Shown here: piece after piece, positions 37,717 through 46,366 of the stretch
Layout: each line of letters starts with the position of its first letter
Numbering within the stretch: the first letter of the stretch is position 1
Assembly: GCA_016191995.1 (NCBI GenBank)
Contig: JACPVA010000074.1
Span: 1-64,000, forward strand
DNA length: 64,000 bases
Direction: 5' to 3'
Source of the DNA: Burkholderiales bacterium
GTDB lineage: Bacteria; Pseudomonadota; Gammaproteobacteria; Burkholderiales; Burkholderiaceae_C
Notes under the pieces: generated by a model
Told to the model about the DNA's origin: nothing
What the model saw: only the letters and a program-made list of their open reading frames with translations
Databases searched by the model: none
Translations under genes and position numbers: made by a program

Positions 37717-38991
37717 ATGGCCAGCACCGACATCGTCGCCACCATGGACCGCCTTGGCGCCGCCGCGCGTGCGGCCGCCACGGCGATGGCCGCCGCGCCG
37801 ACGGCGGCCAGGGATGCCGCGCTGCGCGCACTGGCGCGCCGGCTGCGCGCCGCGCTGTCGGCGCTGCAGGCGGCGAATGCGCTGGACCTCGACGCCGCCC
37901 GCGCCGCCGGGCTGGCGCCGCCGATGGTCGACCGGCTGCGCCTGACCGACGCCGTGATCGCCACCGTCGCCGAGGGCTGCGAGCAGATCGCCGCGATGCC
38001 GGACCCGATCGGCGAGATCACCGAGCTGCGCCGCCGCCCGAGCGGCATCGCCGTGGGGCGCATGCGCGTGCCGCTGGGCGTCTTCGGCATGATCTACGAG
38101 AGCCGCCCCAACGTGACGATCGAGGCCGCGTCGCTGGCGATCAAGAGCGGCAACGCCTGCATCCTGCGCGGCGGGTCGGAGGCGATCCGCTCCAACCTCG
38201 CGCTGGCGCGCGAGGTGCAGGCGGCGCTGGCCGAGGCCGGGCTGCCGCCGCAGGCGGTGCAGCTCGTCGAGACGACCGACCGCGCCGCCGTCGGCCGCCT
38301 GATCGCGATGCCCGAATACTGCGACCTCATCATCCCGCGCGGCGGCAAGGGGCTGATCGAGCGCATCGCCGCCGAGGCGCGGGTGCCGGTGATCAAGCAC
38401 CTGGACGGCAACTGCCACGTCTATGTCGACGCCGAGGTCGACCTCGAGATGGCGCTGCGCGTGACCGACAACGCCAAGACGCAGAAGTTCAGCCCCTGCA
38501 ACGCCGCCGAGTCGCTGCTCGTGCACGCGGCGCAGGCGCCGGCCTTCCTGCCGCGCATCGGCGCGATCTTCGCCGCCAAGGGGGTCGAGATGCGCGGCTG
38601 CCCGCGCAGCCTGGCGATCCTGGCCGGCCTGCCCGGGGTCGTCGCCGCGACCGAGGCCGACTGGGGCGAGGAGTATCTGGCGCCGGTCATCAGCATCAAG
38701 GTCGTCGACTCGCTCGACGAGGCGATCGCGCATGTCAACCGCCACGGCTCGCACCATACCGATGCGATCCTGACGAGCAATCTCCCGAATGCGATGCGAT
38801 TTCTGCGTGAGGTCGATTCTGCCAGCGTGATGGTGAATGCGAGCACTCGCTTCGCGGACGGTTTCGAATATGGGCTGGGGGCCGAGATCGGTATCTCGAC
38901 CGACAAATTCCATGCCCGCGGGCCGGTCGGGCTGGAGGGGCTGACCTCGCTGAAGTGGATCGTGCTCGGGCAGGGCGAGCTCAGAGGCTGA
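37717..38991 (+). CDS. proA: Gamma-glutamyl phosphate reductase
   Basis: 424 residues. It reduces gamma-glutamyl phosphate to glutamate semialdehyde in proline synthesis, using NADPH. Landmarks: [60 protein letters not shown], and the catalytic Cys in [14 protein letters not shown]. Full length. A -10-like GACAAT lies seven bases before the ATG. proB is not adjacent. Confidence 0.95.
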   Translation: MASTDIVATMDRLGAAARAAATAMAAAPTAARDAALRALARRLRAALSALQAANALDLDAARAAGLAPPMVDRLRLTDAVIATVAEGCEQIAAMPDPIGEITELRRRPSGIAVGRMRVPLGVFGMIYESRPNVTIEAASLAIKSGNACILRGGSEAIRSNLALAREVQAALAEAGLPPQAVQLVETTDRAAVGRLIAMPEYCDLIIPRGGKGLIERIAAEARVPVIKHLDGNCHVYVDAEVDLEMALRVTDNAKTQKFSPCNAAESLLVHAAQAPAFLPRIGAIFAAKGVEMRGCPRSLAILAGLPGVVAATEADWGEEYLAPVISIKVVDSLDEAIAHVNRHGSHHTDAILTSNLPNAMRFLREVDSASVMVNASTRFADGFEYGLGAEIGISTDKFHARGPVGLEGLTSLKWIVLGQGELRG

Positions 38992-38997
38992 GGGCGC

Positions 38998-39023
38998 GGG
39001 CGGCGTCGGCGTTGCCGCCGCCC
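38998..39023. terminator. Stem-loop between convergent proA and arsR-like gene
   Basis: GGGCGGCG, 10-base loop, CGCCGCCC: perfect 8-bp stem six bases after the proA stop. No T-run; it could act for both converging genes. Confidence 0.5.
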
Positions 39024-39076
39024 GGACGACGCCGCAGCGTGCCCACGCCCCGTCACCGCGCCGGTGCGGGCCGGGT

Positions 39077-39478
39077 TCAGTCGCCGTTGTAGCCCCGTCT
39101 CAGCCTGATCGGGCCTTGCGCGCGGTCGTCGCCGTCGCCGTCGATACCCAGCGCGATCTGCGTGCACACCGCGCGGCAAAGCCCGGCGGCGCGCTCGTCG
39201 CCGATCCGGTAGTAGATCTGCGTCGCGTCGCGCCGCCGCGCCAGCACGCCGGCGCGGTACAGCGTCGACAGGTGCTGGCTCATGTTGGGCTGGGTGGTGT
39301 CGATCTCGGCCAGCAGCTGCGAGACGTTCTTCTCCTGCTGGCACAGCGCGCTGATGATCTTGAGCCGGATCGGTGTGGCCAGCAGCCGGAAAAGCTCCGC
39401 CGCCGACGAGAAGACCTGGTCGGACTGCTCGGCGATCGATGGGTCGCAGGCGGCGCCCGCGCGCGGTTCGGGGTCCAT
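39077..39478 (-). CDS. ArsR/SmtB-family regulator, candidate sulfur-responsive repressor
   Basis: 133 residues. The winged helix is standard: LFRLLATPIRLKIISALC, then TTQPNMSQHLSTLYRAGVLARRRDATQIYYRI. It lacks the ELCVCDL-type metal site of arsenic sensors. Instead Cys46 lies in the alpha-2/3 region (ALCQQEKNVSQLL) and Cys101/Cys105 in the last helix (LCRAVC), the positions used by persulfide-sensing SqrR/BigR proteins. At the edge of a sulfur-oxidation cluster, a role in sulfide or persulfide control is plausible. The start at ATG 39478 is chosen because upstream residues are low-complexity. Confidence 0.82.
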   Translation of the reverse strand: MDPEPRAGAACDPSIAEQSDQVFSSAAELFRLLATPIRLKIISALCQQEKNVSQLLAEIDTTQPNMSQHLSTLYRAGVLARRRDATQIYYRIGDERAAGLCRAVCTQIALGIDGDGDDRAQGPIRLRRGYNGD

Positions 39479-39653
39479 GCGCACTTCTTTATCCGTGCGC
39501 AATGATGGACGGATCGATGCCTGCGCGTCAATCCGGGCTCTTACGCCGCGACGGCCGGACGCGCGCCGACCCGCCTGCCTCCCGGGTCGGGTGCAGGCGG
39601 GTCGGCTTCGAGAAAACCGCGCGTCCGGCCGGGCGCGCCGGGATCCTTTCAGT

Positions 39654-39680
39654 GCGGGCCCGCGTCGGCAGCGGGCCCGC
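39654..39680. terminator. Stem-loop downstream of the cytochrome c gene
   Basis: GCGGGCCCGC, 7-base loop, GCGGGCCCGC. The two arms are identical and each self-complementary, so alternative folds exist. It lies seven bases beyond the stop of the cytochrome gene. No T-run. Confidence 0.5.
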
Positions 39681-39686
39681 CGGGCG

Positions 39687-40004
39687 TCACTTGGCGCCGC
39701 CGAGGATCCACTTGGCGAGCGTCTTGACCTCGTCGTCGGTCGGCTTGGGCTGCGCCGGCATCGGCACCGGGCCCCATTTGCCCTTGCCACCCTCGCGAAT
39801 GCTCTTGGTAAGGGTGGCTTCGGCGTCGGCCTGGCCGGCGTACTTCTTGGCCACGTCGGCATAGGCCGGGCCGACCAGCTTCTTGTCGACCGCGTGGCAG
39901 GCCACGCAGGCGTGCTTCTTGGCCAGGTCGAGGTTGGCCCAGGCCGGGGCGCTGGCGGCGGCCAGGACGACGGCAGCGGCGATCGTGGCGGGCAGACGGG
40001 ACAT
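39687..40004 (-). CDS. Small class I cytochrome c (c551/c552-like), periplasmic
   Basis: 105 residues with a signal peptide (TIAAAVVLAAASAPAWA). One heme site, CVACH, follows near residue 33, and the sixth ligand Met is in WGPVPMPAQ. The end KTLAKWILGGAK is the usual last helix. It would shuttle electrons in the periplasm, for example from sulfur-oxidising enzymes to a terminal oxidase. A GGAAG site precedes the ATG. Confidence 0.92.
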   Translation of the reverse strand: MSRLPATIAAAVVLAAASAPAWANLDLAKKHACVACHAVDKKLVGPAYADVAKKYAGQADAEATLTKSIREGGKGKWGPVPMPAQPKPTDDEVKTLAKWILGGAK

Positions 40005-40242
40005 CGTGGTCTTCCTTTCCGAAGGAACGGCGGTGGGGGTGTGATTGCCCGCTCACAACGCGGCGGCGGGATATCCGGTTGACCGTGCAGTCCCCCGCGG
40101 CGGCGACGGGCGGGGACGCGGACGCGGACGCGATTGTGAAGGAATTGTTGCCCGATCGTCGACGCGCGGCATCCAGGCGCCGTGCCATCCGCGCCACGCG
40201 GCCGCTGCTGCGGTCGCCCGGCGCGGCGCGGGCGGGGCTAGC

Positions 40243-41364
40243 TCAGGCGTTCTCTTCGCGCCAGAGCGTGTACTTGAGCATCCCGGCCGACCCGGCGAGG
40301 ATGCCGGCCAGCGCGATGAAGGAGCCGATCGCCAGCGTCGAGATCCCGCTCAGCCCCTGGCCGATCGTGCATCCGAGCGCGGTCACGCCGCCGAAGCCCA
40401 TCAGGATGGCGCCGGCGAGCTGGCGGCGCAGGTCGGCGAAGTTGGCGAAGCCCTCCCAGCGGAAGCTCTTCGAGGCCAGCGCCCAGGCTGCCGATCCGGC
40501 GACCACGCCCAGCGCCGACGCGACGCCGAAGCTCAGGCCGAGCGACTGGTCGGTCCACAGCAGCAGCAATTCCAGCGTGTAGGCCACCGGGCCGACGAAG
40601 CTCATCGACTCGAGCATGCGCGAGTTGGTGGCGAAGAAGACATCTTCCATCGTTTCCGGGTGCTCGCCGTAGCCGAGATGCCCGCTGACATACCAGCCGC
40701 CGACGACGACCAGCCCGATCACGACGCCACCCAGGATCTGCGTCGCGTTGGCGCGGAAGCGCTTGTCCGCGAACACGAATCCCAGCAAGGCCAGCGCCAG
40801 CACCGCCGCCACCGCGAGTCGTGCGCCCGCTGCGTCCATGCCGCTCGCGCGCGCCAGCGCGGTCGACAGCGACTGGTCGGTCCAGCCGGCGTCGCCGAGG
40901 CGGATCGCCACCGGGTCGAGCCAGTTCGCGCGCCACTGGCCGAACAGCCCGCGCATCGTCATGTAGGCGGCGATGCCCATGAAGACCAGCACGACGACCG
41001 ACCGCAGGCTGCCGCCGCCGGCGCGCACCAGGTTCTTGTTCGCGCAGCCGCCGGCCATCGTCATGCCGATGCCGAAGGTGACGCCGCCGACGAGCAGCGA
41101 CAGCCAGTTCAGCGTCGGGCGCTGCATGATCGCGCGCGACAGGTCGACCTGGCCGGTAGCGGCCAGCGCGCTGGCGCCGAGGATCGCCACCGCGATCGCC
41201 AGCAGCCACATCCGCATGCGGCCCCAGTGCCCGATATTGACGATGTCGGACACCGCACCCATGGTGCAGAAGTTGGTCTTGTTGGCCACCGCGCCGAAGA
41301 CGAAGGCGAGCACGAATCCGCCGGCGACGACGATGCTGGAGAGGTCGGCTGGGCTGTCGTTCAT
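40243..41364 (-). CDS. YeeE/YedE family sulfur-compound transporter
   Basis: 373 residues, about nine to ten hydrophobic helices. The family binds sulfur compounds with conserved cysteines, here in NKTNFCTMG, GGCANKNLVRAG and ALGCTIGQGLSG. Members carry thiosulfate or related sulfane-sulfur species across the inner membrane. It is the last gene of a run with DsrE2 and TusA, which bind persulfide in the cytoplasm, so transport and hand-over are likely linked. Confidence 0.9.
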   Translation of the reverse strand: MNDSPADLSSIVVAGGFVLAFVFGAVANKTNFCTMGAVSDIVNIGHWGRMRMWLLAIAVAILGASALAATGQVDLSRAIMQRPTLNWLSLLVGGVTFGIGMTMAGGCANKNLVRAGGGSLRSVVVLVFMGIAAYMTMRGLFGQWRANWLDPVAIRLGDAGWTDQSLSTALARASGMDAAGARLAVAAVLALALLGFVFADKRFRANATQILGGVVIGLVVVGGWYVSGHLGYGEHPETMEDVFFATNSRMLESMSFVGPVAYTLELLLLWTDQSLGLSFGVASALGVVAGSAAWALASKSFRWEGFANFADLRRQLAGAILMGFGGVTALGCTIGQGLSGISTLAIGSFIALAGILAGSAGMLKYTLWREENA

Positions 41365-41431
41365 CGCCGCGCTCGCAAACGCTGACTCGGGGGCTGCCGC
41401 GAGGCCCTCGGCCGGGGCTCGGATGGCGCGA

Positions 41432-41902
41432 TCAGATGAACAGGCAGACGTCGGTCTCGCCGGCGAACTTCATGAAGGCCGCCGCGCCCGCGTACTCGAT
41501 GCCGTCGATGAACTCGCTGGTGCTGAACTCGAACAGGTCGACCGTCATCTGGCAGGCGATGAACTTGACCTCGGCCTCCTGGCACAGGCTGCGCAGCTCC
41601 TCGAGCGAGGCCACGCCCTTCTTCTTCATCTTGGCCTTCATCATCGAGGTCGCCATCGCCTCCATCCCGGGCAGCACCGAGACGACGACCGGCATCGGCA
41701 TCGGCATCGGCATCGCCGGGTTGGCCAGCGGGCTGATCTTGATCCCCGACAGGTCCTTGCGCAGCAGCTGGAGGCCGTAGAAGGTGAAGAAGATCTGCAC
41801 GTCCCAGCCGAGCGCGGCCGCGGTCGACGCCAGGATCAGCGGCGGGTAGGCCATGTCCAGCGTGCCCTTGGTGGCGATGATGGCCATCTTCTTGGTCGTC
41901 AT
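41432..41902 (-). CDS. DsrE/DsrF-like family protein (DsrE2 type)
   Basis: 156 residues. The fold begins MAIIATKGTLDMAYPPLILASTAAALG and the persulfide-carrying Cys is in KFIACQMTVDLF, as in DsrE2 and its relatives. Such proteins pass sulfur to and from TusA. The loop after the second strand contains an unusual Met-Pro run (PAMPMPMPMPV) encoded by four GATGCC hexamers. Gene neighbours are YeeE/YedE and TusA on the same strand. Confidence 0.9.
   Translation of the reverse strand: MTTKKMAIIATKGTLDMAYPPLILASTAAALGWDVQIFFTFYGLQLLRKDLSGIKISPLANPAMPMPMPMPVVVSVLPGMEAMATSMMKAKMKKKGVASLEELRSLCQEAEVKFIACQMTVDLFEFSTSEFIDGIEYAGAAAFMKFAGETDVCLFI
41691..41714. repeat. Hexanucleotide tandem repeat (GGCATC)4 inside the dsrE2-type gene
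   Basis: Four exact copies of GGCATC on the plus strand; in the coding direction they read GATGCC and add Met-Pro units to a loop. In-frame changes in copy number would change only loop length. Confidence 0.8.
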
Positions 41903-42054
41903 GTCTTGTTTCCTCGGCGGCGGCGCGCGTGGCGCCGGGTGATGCGGGGCGGGTTTTGGTCAGTCGGGCGCAGGCGAGGGCGCGTGGCGCAGGCGGCCAC
42001 TCGCGCCGCAGGTGCTGCCGCACCGCGCGGCACGTCGGCGCGGCAGCTGCGGCG

Positions 42055-42282
42055 TCAGCCCTTCTTGATCAGGAAGACGTACTTGCCGCCTTCCTCGCCG
42101 GAGTGCAGCAGCGGGTTGCCGGTCTGCTCGGCGAAGGCCTGCATGTCGCACACCGAGCCGGGGTCGGTGGCGACCACACGCAGGACCTGGCCGCTGGCCA
42201 TCCCGGCGAGCGACTTCTTGGTCTTGACGATGGGCAGCGGGCAGGCGAGGCCCGAGGCGTCGAATTCCTTGTCGTATTGCAT
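42055..42282 (-). CDS. tusA: Sulfurtransferase TusA
   Basis: 75 residues. TusA carries a persulfide on the Cys of its CPxP motif, here GLACPLPIVKTKKSL. A second Cys occurs in DPGSVCDMQAF. The fold ends KYVFLIKKG. In sulfur oxidisers TusA delivers cytoplasmic sulfane sulfur to the oxidising enzymes. The ORF track starts at 42324, but the ATG at 42282 begins the family sequence MQYDKEFD. It is the first gene of tusA-dsrE2-yeeE. Confidence 0.93.
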   Translation of the reverse strand: MQYDKEFDASGLACPLPIVKTKKSLAGMASGQVLRVVATDPGSVCDMQAFAEQTGNPLLHSGEEGGKYVFLIKKG

Positions 42283-42398
42283 GGCTTCAATCTCCGTTCC
42301 GAACAGGGGGCGCAGGCCCGTCACAGCGGGCCGCCGGGCCGGCCCCGATTACGGGCCGTTCGCGCCCGGCCGTCCATCACCGCGATGGCGTGCCCACG

Positions 42399-42416
42399 AT
42401 AACCCATGAGGGTAAT
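42399..42416. promoter_or_regulatory. Palindromic operator candidate upstream of tusA
   Basis: ATAACCC-ATGA-GGGTAAT, i.e. TAACC-N6-GGTAA, about 115 bases upstream of the tusA ATG. The same pattern, TTACC-N6-GGTAA, occurs at 49384-49399 between soeA and the qmo-linked genes. A good candidate for a shared ArsR-family site. Confidence 0.5.
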
Positions 42417-42429
42417 GGGGTGCGCGCGT

Positions 42430-42458
42430 CACGGCCACGCGCCCGGCGCGCGGCCGTG
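42430..42458 (-). terminator. Stem-loop after the first FadL gene
   Basis: CACGGCC ... GGCCGTG with an inner GCGC/GCGC pairing, located 16 bases beyond the stop of the FadL gene and before the tusA operator. No T-run. Confidence 0.5.
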
Positions 42459-42474
42459 CGGCCCCCGCAGGCCG

Positions 42475-43830
42475 TCAGAAGCGGTGCGAATACATCAGTT
42501 GCAGGTTCTGCTGGCTGTGGCGGATCTCGATGCCGCTCATGTCCACCGTCTTCGTCGTCGGCGCGATCGCCAGCGAGGCGTTGAGCTCGCTGGCCGGCGA
42601 GAAGCGGTAGCCGACACCGAAGGTGTAGTGCTTCTCGACCGTGGCCGGGAATAGCGGGTTGACGAGCGGCTCGGGGATCGGGTTGTCGGCCAGGTTGATG
42701 CCGGCACGCAGCGTCAGCGCGCTGTTCATGGCCCAGGCGACGCCGAGGTTGAGGACGGTCTGGTCCTTCCAGTCCTGCGGCAGCGCGAAGTCGAGCGACC
42801 CGTCCATGCCGCTGCTGGCGGGCGCCGCGCTGTCGAAGCGCATGCGGAAGCTCTTCATGACGTCCGACCAGCCGATACGCTTGAGGTCGGCGGCCACCAG
42901 CAGCGCCGGCGTTGCCTGCCAGGCGGCGCCGACGGCGAGCATCGACGGCCACTGGAAGTCGACCACGGTGATGCGGCCGGGGATCGTTCCCATGCCCTGG
43001 ATCGACATCGACGCGCCGGTGGTGTGCGTCTTCATGTCGCCGAGGTCGGACTCGAACTGGTACGACGCCCCCAGCGTCAGCGCCGGGCTGGCCTTGTAGA
43101 CCATGCCGAGCTTGGCCGCCCAGCCGGTCGAGTTGGCCTGGCCGGTGAAGTCGCTGTCGTCGCTGAAGTCGATCCGGCCCCAGGCGCCGGCCGGCAGCAT
43201 GCCGAGCGCCCCGGGAAGGTTGGCGATCAGGCCGCCGCTGCCTCCGGTGACGAGTCCGCCGAGCTGGGTCGCGGGGGCGGCCATGCGCAGGTCCAGCCCG
43301 GCCCACATGAAGTCCAGCGTCGCGCCGACCGCGAACTCGGGCGTCAGGTCGAAAGCCAGCGGCAGCATGATGCGGCCGACGCCGAGCTCGGAGCGCACCG
43401 GCTCGCCCGATCCGGCAGCGAGGAAGGTATTCGCCCCGTACTCGGTGCCCATCCCGCCTTGTGCGAACACGCCCAGCCCGTAGACGAGGCGGCCGCTGCG
43501 GCGCACGTAGCCGAACGCCGGCATGATGTATTCGGTGCCGCCGGATTTGGCGCTCATCGGCCCGGCGCTGGCGCGAATGTCGGGACCGAGCAGGCCGAGC
43601 GCGACGTCCAGTCGCGCGCCCTGGCCCATCAACGCGAGCGTGGCCGGGTTCTGCGCCAGCGCCGCGGCGCCGTGGTCCATCGCCTGCGAGGCGCCGCCCA
43701 TGCCGGTCGAGATCGGGCCGTAGCCCTCCATGTTCATGCCGTTGGTCGCCAGCGCCGGCAGCGCGGCGAGCAGCGCGGCGGCGGCAACGGCGCTGGCGCG
43801 CAGCGCGAGGCGGGGGGTGGTCACAGCCAT
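42475..43830 (-). CDS. OmpP1/FadL/TodX-family outer-membrane protein, copy 1
   Basis: 451 residues with a signal peptide (ASAVAAAALLAALPALA). The mature N-terminus shows the FadL hatch: NGMNMEGYGPISTGMGGAS and QAMDHGAAALAQNPATLALM. The rest is Gly/aromatic beta-strand pattern and ends in Phe (YSHRF), the outer-membrane assembly signal. FadL channels pass hydrophobic compounds across the outer membrane. Placed between tusA and the soe operon, a sulfur-related ligand is possible. Confidence 0.88.
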   Translation of the reverse strand: MAVTTPRLALRASAVAAAALLAALPALATNGMNMEGYGPISTGMGGASQAMDHGAAALAQNPATLALMGQGARLDVALGLLGPDIRASAGPMSAKSGGTEYIMPAFGYVRRSGRLVYGLGVFAQGGMGTEYGANTFLAAGSGEPVRSELGVGRIMLPLAFDLTPEFAVGATLDFMWAGLDLRMAAPATQLGGLVTGGSGGLIANLPGALGMLPAGAWGRIDFSDDSDFTGQANSTGWAAKLGMVYKASPALTLGASYQFESDLGDMKTHTTGASMSIQGMGTIPGRITVVDFQWPSMLAVGAAWQATPALLVAADLKRIGWSDVMKSFRMRFDSAAPASSGMDGSLDFALPQDWKDQTVLNLGVAWAMNSALTLRAGINLADNPIPEPLVNPLFPATVEKHYTFGVGYRFSPASELNASLAIAPTTKTVDMSGIEIRHSQQNLQLMYSHRF

Positions 43831-43957
43831 GGTGCTTGTCTCCTGATCGAAGGGGTCGTGGGGTGGGTACTGCGGGGAAAACGCGGGCTATGCGTTCGGG
43901 CGGGTCGGTCGCGGGTGTCCAGGGCGTGGATGCGGGTGTCGGTGCGGGCCGTATGCG

Positions 43958-44581
43958 TCACCAGCGCGCCCAAAGCCGCCCGCGCAGGACCTTGGTCGGC
44001 CACTGCGCGAGCGTGCCCTGGCCCTTGGCGATGCACTTGCCGCTTTGCACGTCGAACGCCCAGGCATGCTTCGGGCAGGTCAGCGTGGCGCCTTCGAGCG
44101 CGAGCTCGGGGATGTCGGTCGCCTGGTGCGGGCAGCGGCTGTCGTAGACGCGCCAGCCGTCCTCGGCGCGGTGGACGAACAGCGCGCGGCCGTCGCACTC
44201 GACGCGCGCGGTGCGGCCGACCGCGAAGCCCTTGGTCGGCATCAGCTCGTGCCACTCGCCGCCGCCCATCGCGCCGGGCTGGAAGGCCGGCAGGTCCATC
44301 GCGAGGATGATGTCGACCGCCCAGACGATCCTCGCCAGCCCGAGCGCCGGGAAGGCCATCAGCAGCGCGTCGAGCACCTCCTCGGCGCTGCAGCCCTCGC
44401 GCAGCGCGCGCGTCAGGTACTGGCGCAGCCCGCGCTCGGTCTGGCTGTGGACCTTGGTGATGACGGAGATCAGGTTGCGCGTCTTCGGGTCCAGCTTCGA
44501 CCCGGCGGCCTTGAGGAACTGGAAGTACGGCCCGATCGCGTCGGGCCGCGTCTTGGCGAGGTAGGCGAGGGCGTCGCTCAT
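43958..44581 (-). CDS. Carboxymuconolactone decarboxylase-like/Rieske fusion protein
   Basis: 207 residues, two domains. Residues ~1-100 are an AhpD/CMD-like helical domain (LDPKTRNLISVITKVHSQTERGLRQYL, then REGCSAEEVLDALLMAF). The AhpD CxxC pair is absent; only one Cys is present there. Residues ~108-207 are a Rieske-type domain with both ligand pairs, SRCPHQATD and LTCPKHAWAF, sufficient for a [2Fe-2S] cluster. The start lies 67 bases downstream of soeC in the same direction, so it probably belongs to the soe operon as an extra electron carrier. No signal peptide: cytoplasmic. Confidence 0.85.
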   Translation of the reverse strand: MSDALAYLAKTRPDAIGPYFQFLKAAGSKLDPKTRNLISVITKVHSQTERGLRQYLTRALREGCSAEEVLDALLMAFPALGLARIVWAVDIILAMDLPAFQPGAMGGGEWHELMPTKGFAVGRTARVECDGRALFVHRAEDGWRVYDSRCPHQATDIPELALEGATLTCPKHAWAFDVQSGKCIAKGQGTLAQWPTKVLRGRLWARW

Positions 44582-44648
44582 GGTTCGGGCGGAGGTGGCG
44601 GCGGTGTCGGGGGGTGGATCGGGGCGGGCAGCGGCACCGGCGCGGCGC

Positions 44649-45602
44649 TCAATGGACCGCCTGGTAGTAGAGGTTCTGTGGATGGTTCGCCTGCGCGAAG
44701 AAGAACCAGCGCTCGGCCAGCAGCCCGGCGTACTGCAGCGCGAAGGCGATCGTGGCCAGCGCCGGCGGCGCGCGGCCGGCCAGCGCCAGCGCCAGCAGCA
44801 GCGCCGGCAGCGCGAAGGCCAGGACGGCGAAGGCCGGCATCACCCAGCGCATCGTCCCCGGGCTCGCGCCGTGGAAGAACTCGCGCAGGTTGAACGCGCC
44901 GCCCGTGAAGCCGCGCGAGGTCTGCACGATTTGCGGGTGCTGGATGCCGATCGCCGACTGAAGCGTCGAGCGCGGCACGAGCCGCGCATTGCGCCACAGC
45001 GACGCCGCGCGCCCCGCCGCGCCGGCCAGCGTCAGCGCCAGCGCCCAGCCGGCGAGGAAGGCCGCGTGCGGCGGCGCGAGCGCGGCCGCCAGCGCCGCCG
45101 CCAGCGTGAAGCCCGACGCGCTGCCCAGCAGCGTGTAGTTCAGCGGCGTCAGCGGCGTGTGCCACTCGGCCAGGAAGCGCACCGCGGCGTAGATCATCCC
45201 GGTGCAGACGAACAGCGCCAGCGACAGCACCGAGGCCGCCAGCCCGACGGCGAGCGCCGCATCGGCCATCGGCGCGCCCAGCCCATGCAGCAGCCCGTAC
45301 AGCGCCACCGCGGCCATGAACGCCGGCAGCACGATGACCTCGCGCGACAGCCACGAGGTGCGCCACTGCGCGGCCGCGCGCCATGCGCGCTCGGGGCGGC
45401 CGAGGTGGAAGAACGACGCCACCAGCCCGGCCGCCAGCAGGCCGAGCGCGACCAGGCTGCCGACGAGGTAGAACGCCGTCGTCGCCGGGGCCGGCAGCAG
45501 CGCCAGCCAGGCCCAGGCCTGCACCGTCACCAGCGCCATCAGCAGCCCCTGGCCGGTGCCGATCAGCGTCGTCAGCAGGATGACCGAGGCGGCGGGATGC
45601 AT
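44649..45602 (-). CDS. soeC: Sulfite dehydrogenase membrane subunit SoeC (DmsC/NrfD type)
   Basis: 317 residues, about eight membrane helices and no heme motif, as in DmsC-like anchors. Recognisable parts include LIGTGQGLLMALV, LVASFFHLGRPERAWRAAAQWRTSWLSREV (typical of DmsC), and HTPLTPLNYTLLG. It would anchor SoeAB to the cytoplasmic face and pass electrons to quinone. It follows soeB after 19 bases. Anchor subunits of DMSO or polysulfide reductase look alike; the sulfur context favours Soe. Confidence 0.85.
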   Translation of the reverse strand: MHPAASVILLTTLIGTGQGLLMALVTVQAWAWLALLPAPATTAFYLVGSLVALGLLAAGLVASFFHLGRPERAWRAAAQWRTSWLSREVIVLPAFMAAVALYGLLHGLGAPMADAALAVGLAASVLSLALFVCTGMIYAAVRFLAEWHTPLTPLNYTLLGSASGFTLAAALAAALAPPHAAFLAGWALALTLAGAAGRAASLWRNARLVPRSTLQSAIGIQHPQIVQTSRGFTGGAFNLREFFHGASPGTMRWVMPAFAVLAFALPALLLALALAGRAPPALATIAFALQYAGLLAERWFFFAQANHPQNLYYQAVH

Positions 45603-45621
45603 GGCGGGCGGTCGTGCGGGA

Positions 45622-46359
45622 TCACCACGGGGCGACGTCGTCCAGCGTCGCGGCGTCGGGCGCCGGCCGCGGCGGGTGGCCCTCGACGCGCAGCGGGTTG
45701 TCGGCGCGGACCAGCTCGTCGTCGTGGATGCGGATGCGCGTGATGCGCCGCGGCAGGTAGTGGTTGGCCGGCTTGGTGCCCCACTCGGGCATCAGCGCGT
45801 AGCCGCCATGCTCGCGGATCGCGACCGACGCCGCCGACTGCGGGTCGTGGATGTCGCCGAAGATACGCGCCGAGGTCGGGCAGGCCTTGACGCAGGCTGG
45901 CAGCCGGTCCGCCTCGGGCAGCCGGGCGTCGTAGATGCGGTCGACGCACAGCGTGCATTTCTTCATCACCTTCTGCTGCGCGTCGACCTCGCGCGCGCCG
46001 TAGGGGCAGGCCCAGCTGCAGTACTTGCAGCCGATGCACTTGTCGTAGTCGACGAGGACGATGCCGTCCTCCGCGCGCTTGTACGAGGCCCCGGTCGGGC
46101 ATACCGGGACGCAGGGCGGCTCCTCGCAGTGCAGGCAGGACTTGGGGAAGTGCACCGTCTGCGTGTCCGGGTACTCGCCGACCTCGAAGGTCTGCACGCG
46201 GTTGAAGAAGGTCCCCGACGGGTCGGCGCCCCAGGGCTGCTGGTCGCTCATCGGCCCCGCGGCCCCGGCGCCGTTCCACTCCTTGCAGCTCGTCACGCAG
46301 GCGTGGCAGCCGACGCAGACGTTGAGGTCGATGACGAGGGCGAGCTGGCGCTTGCTCAT
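45622..46359 (-). CDS. soeB: Sulfite dehydrogenase iron-sulfur subunit SoeB
   Basis: 245 residues with four ferredoxin-type cysteine groups: CVGCHACVTSCKEWN, CLHCEEPPCVPVCPTGA, CIGCKYCSWACPYGA and CTLCVDR with later CVKACPTSA. These bind four [4Fe-4S] clusters in DmsB/SoeB proteins. It links the molybdenum subunit to SoeC. The gene starts seven bases after soeA ends. Confidence 0.92.
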   Translation of the reverse strand: MSKRQLALVIDLNVCVGCHACVTSCKEWNGAGAAGPMSDQQPWGADPSGTFFNRVQTFEVGEYPDTQTVHFPKSCLHCEEPPCVPVCPTGASYKRAEDGIVLVDYDKCIGCKYCSWACPYGAREVDAQQKVMKKCTLCVDRIYDARLPEADRLPACVKACPTSARIFGDIHDPQSAASVAIREHGGYALMPEWGTKPANHYLPRRITRIRIHDDELVRADNPLRVEGHPPRPAPDAATLDDVAPW

Positions 46360-46366
46360 CGGGGCC

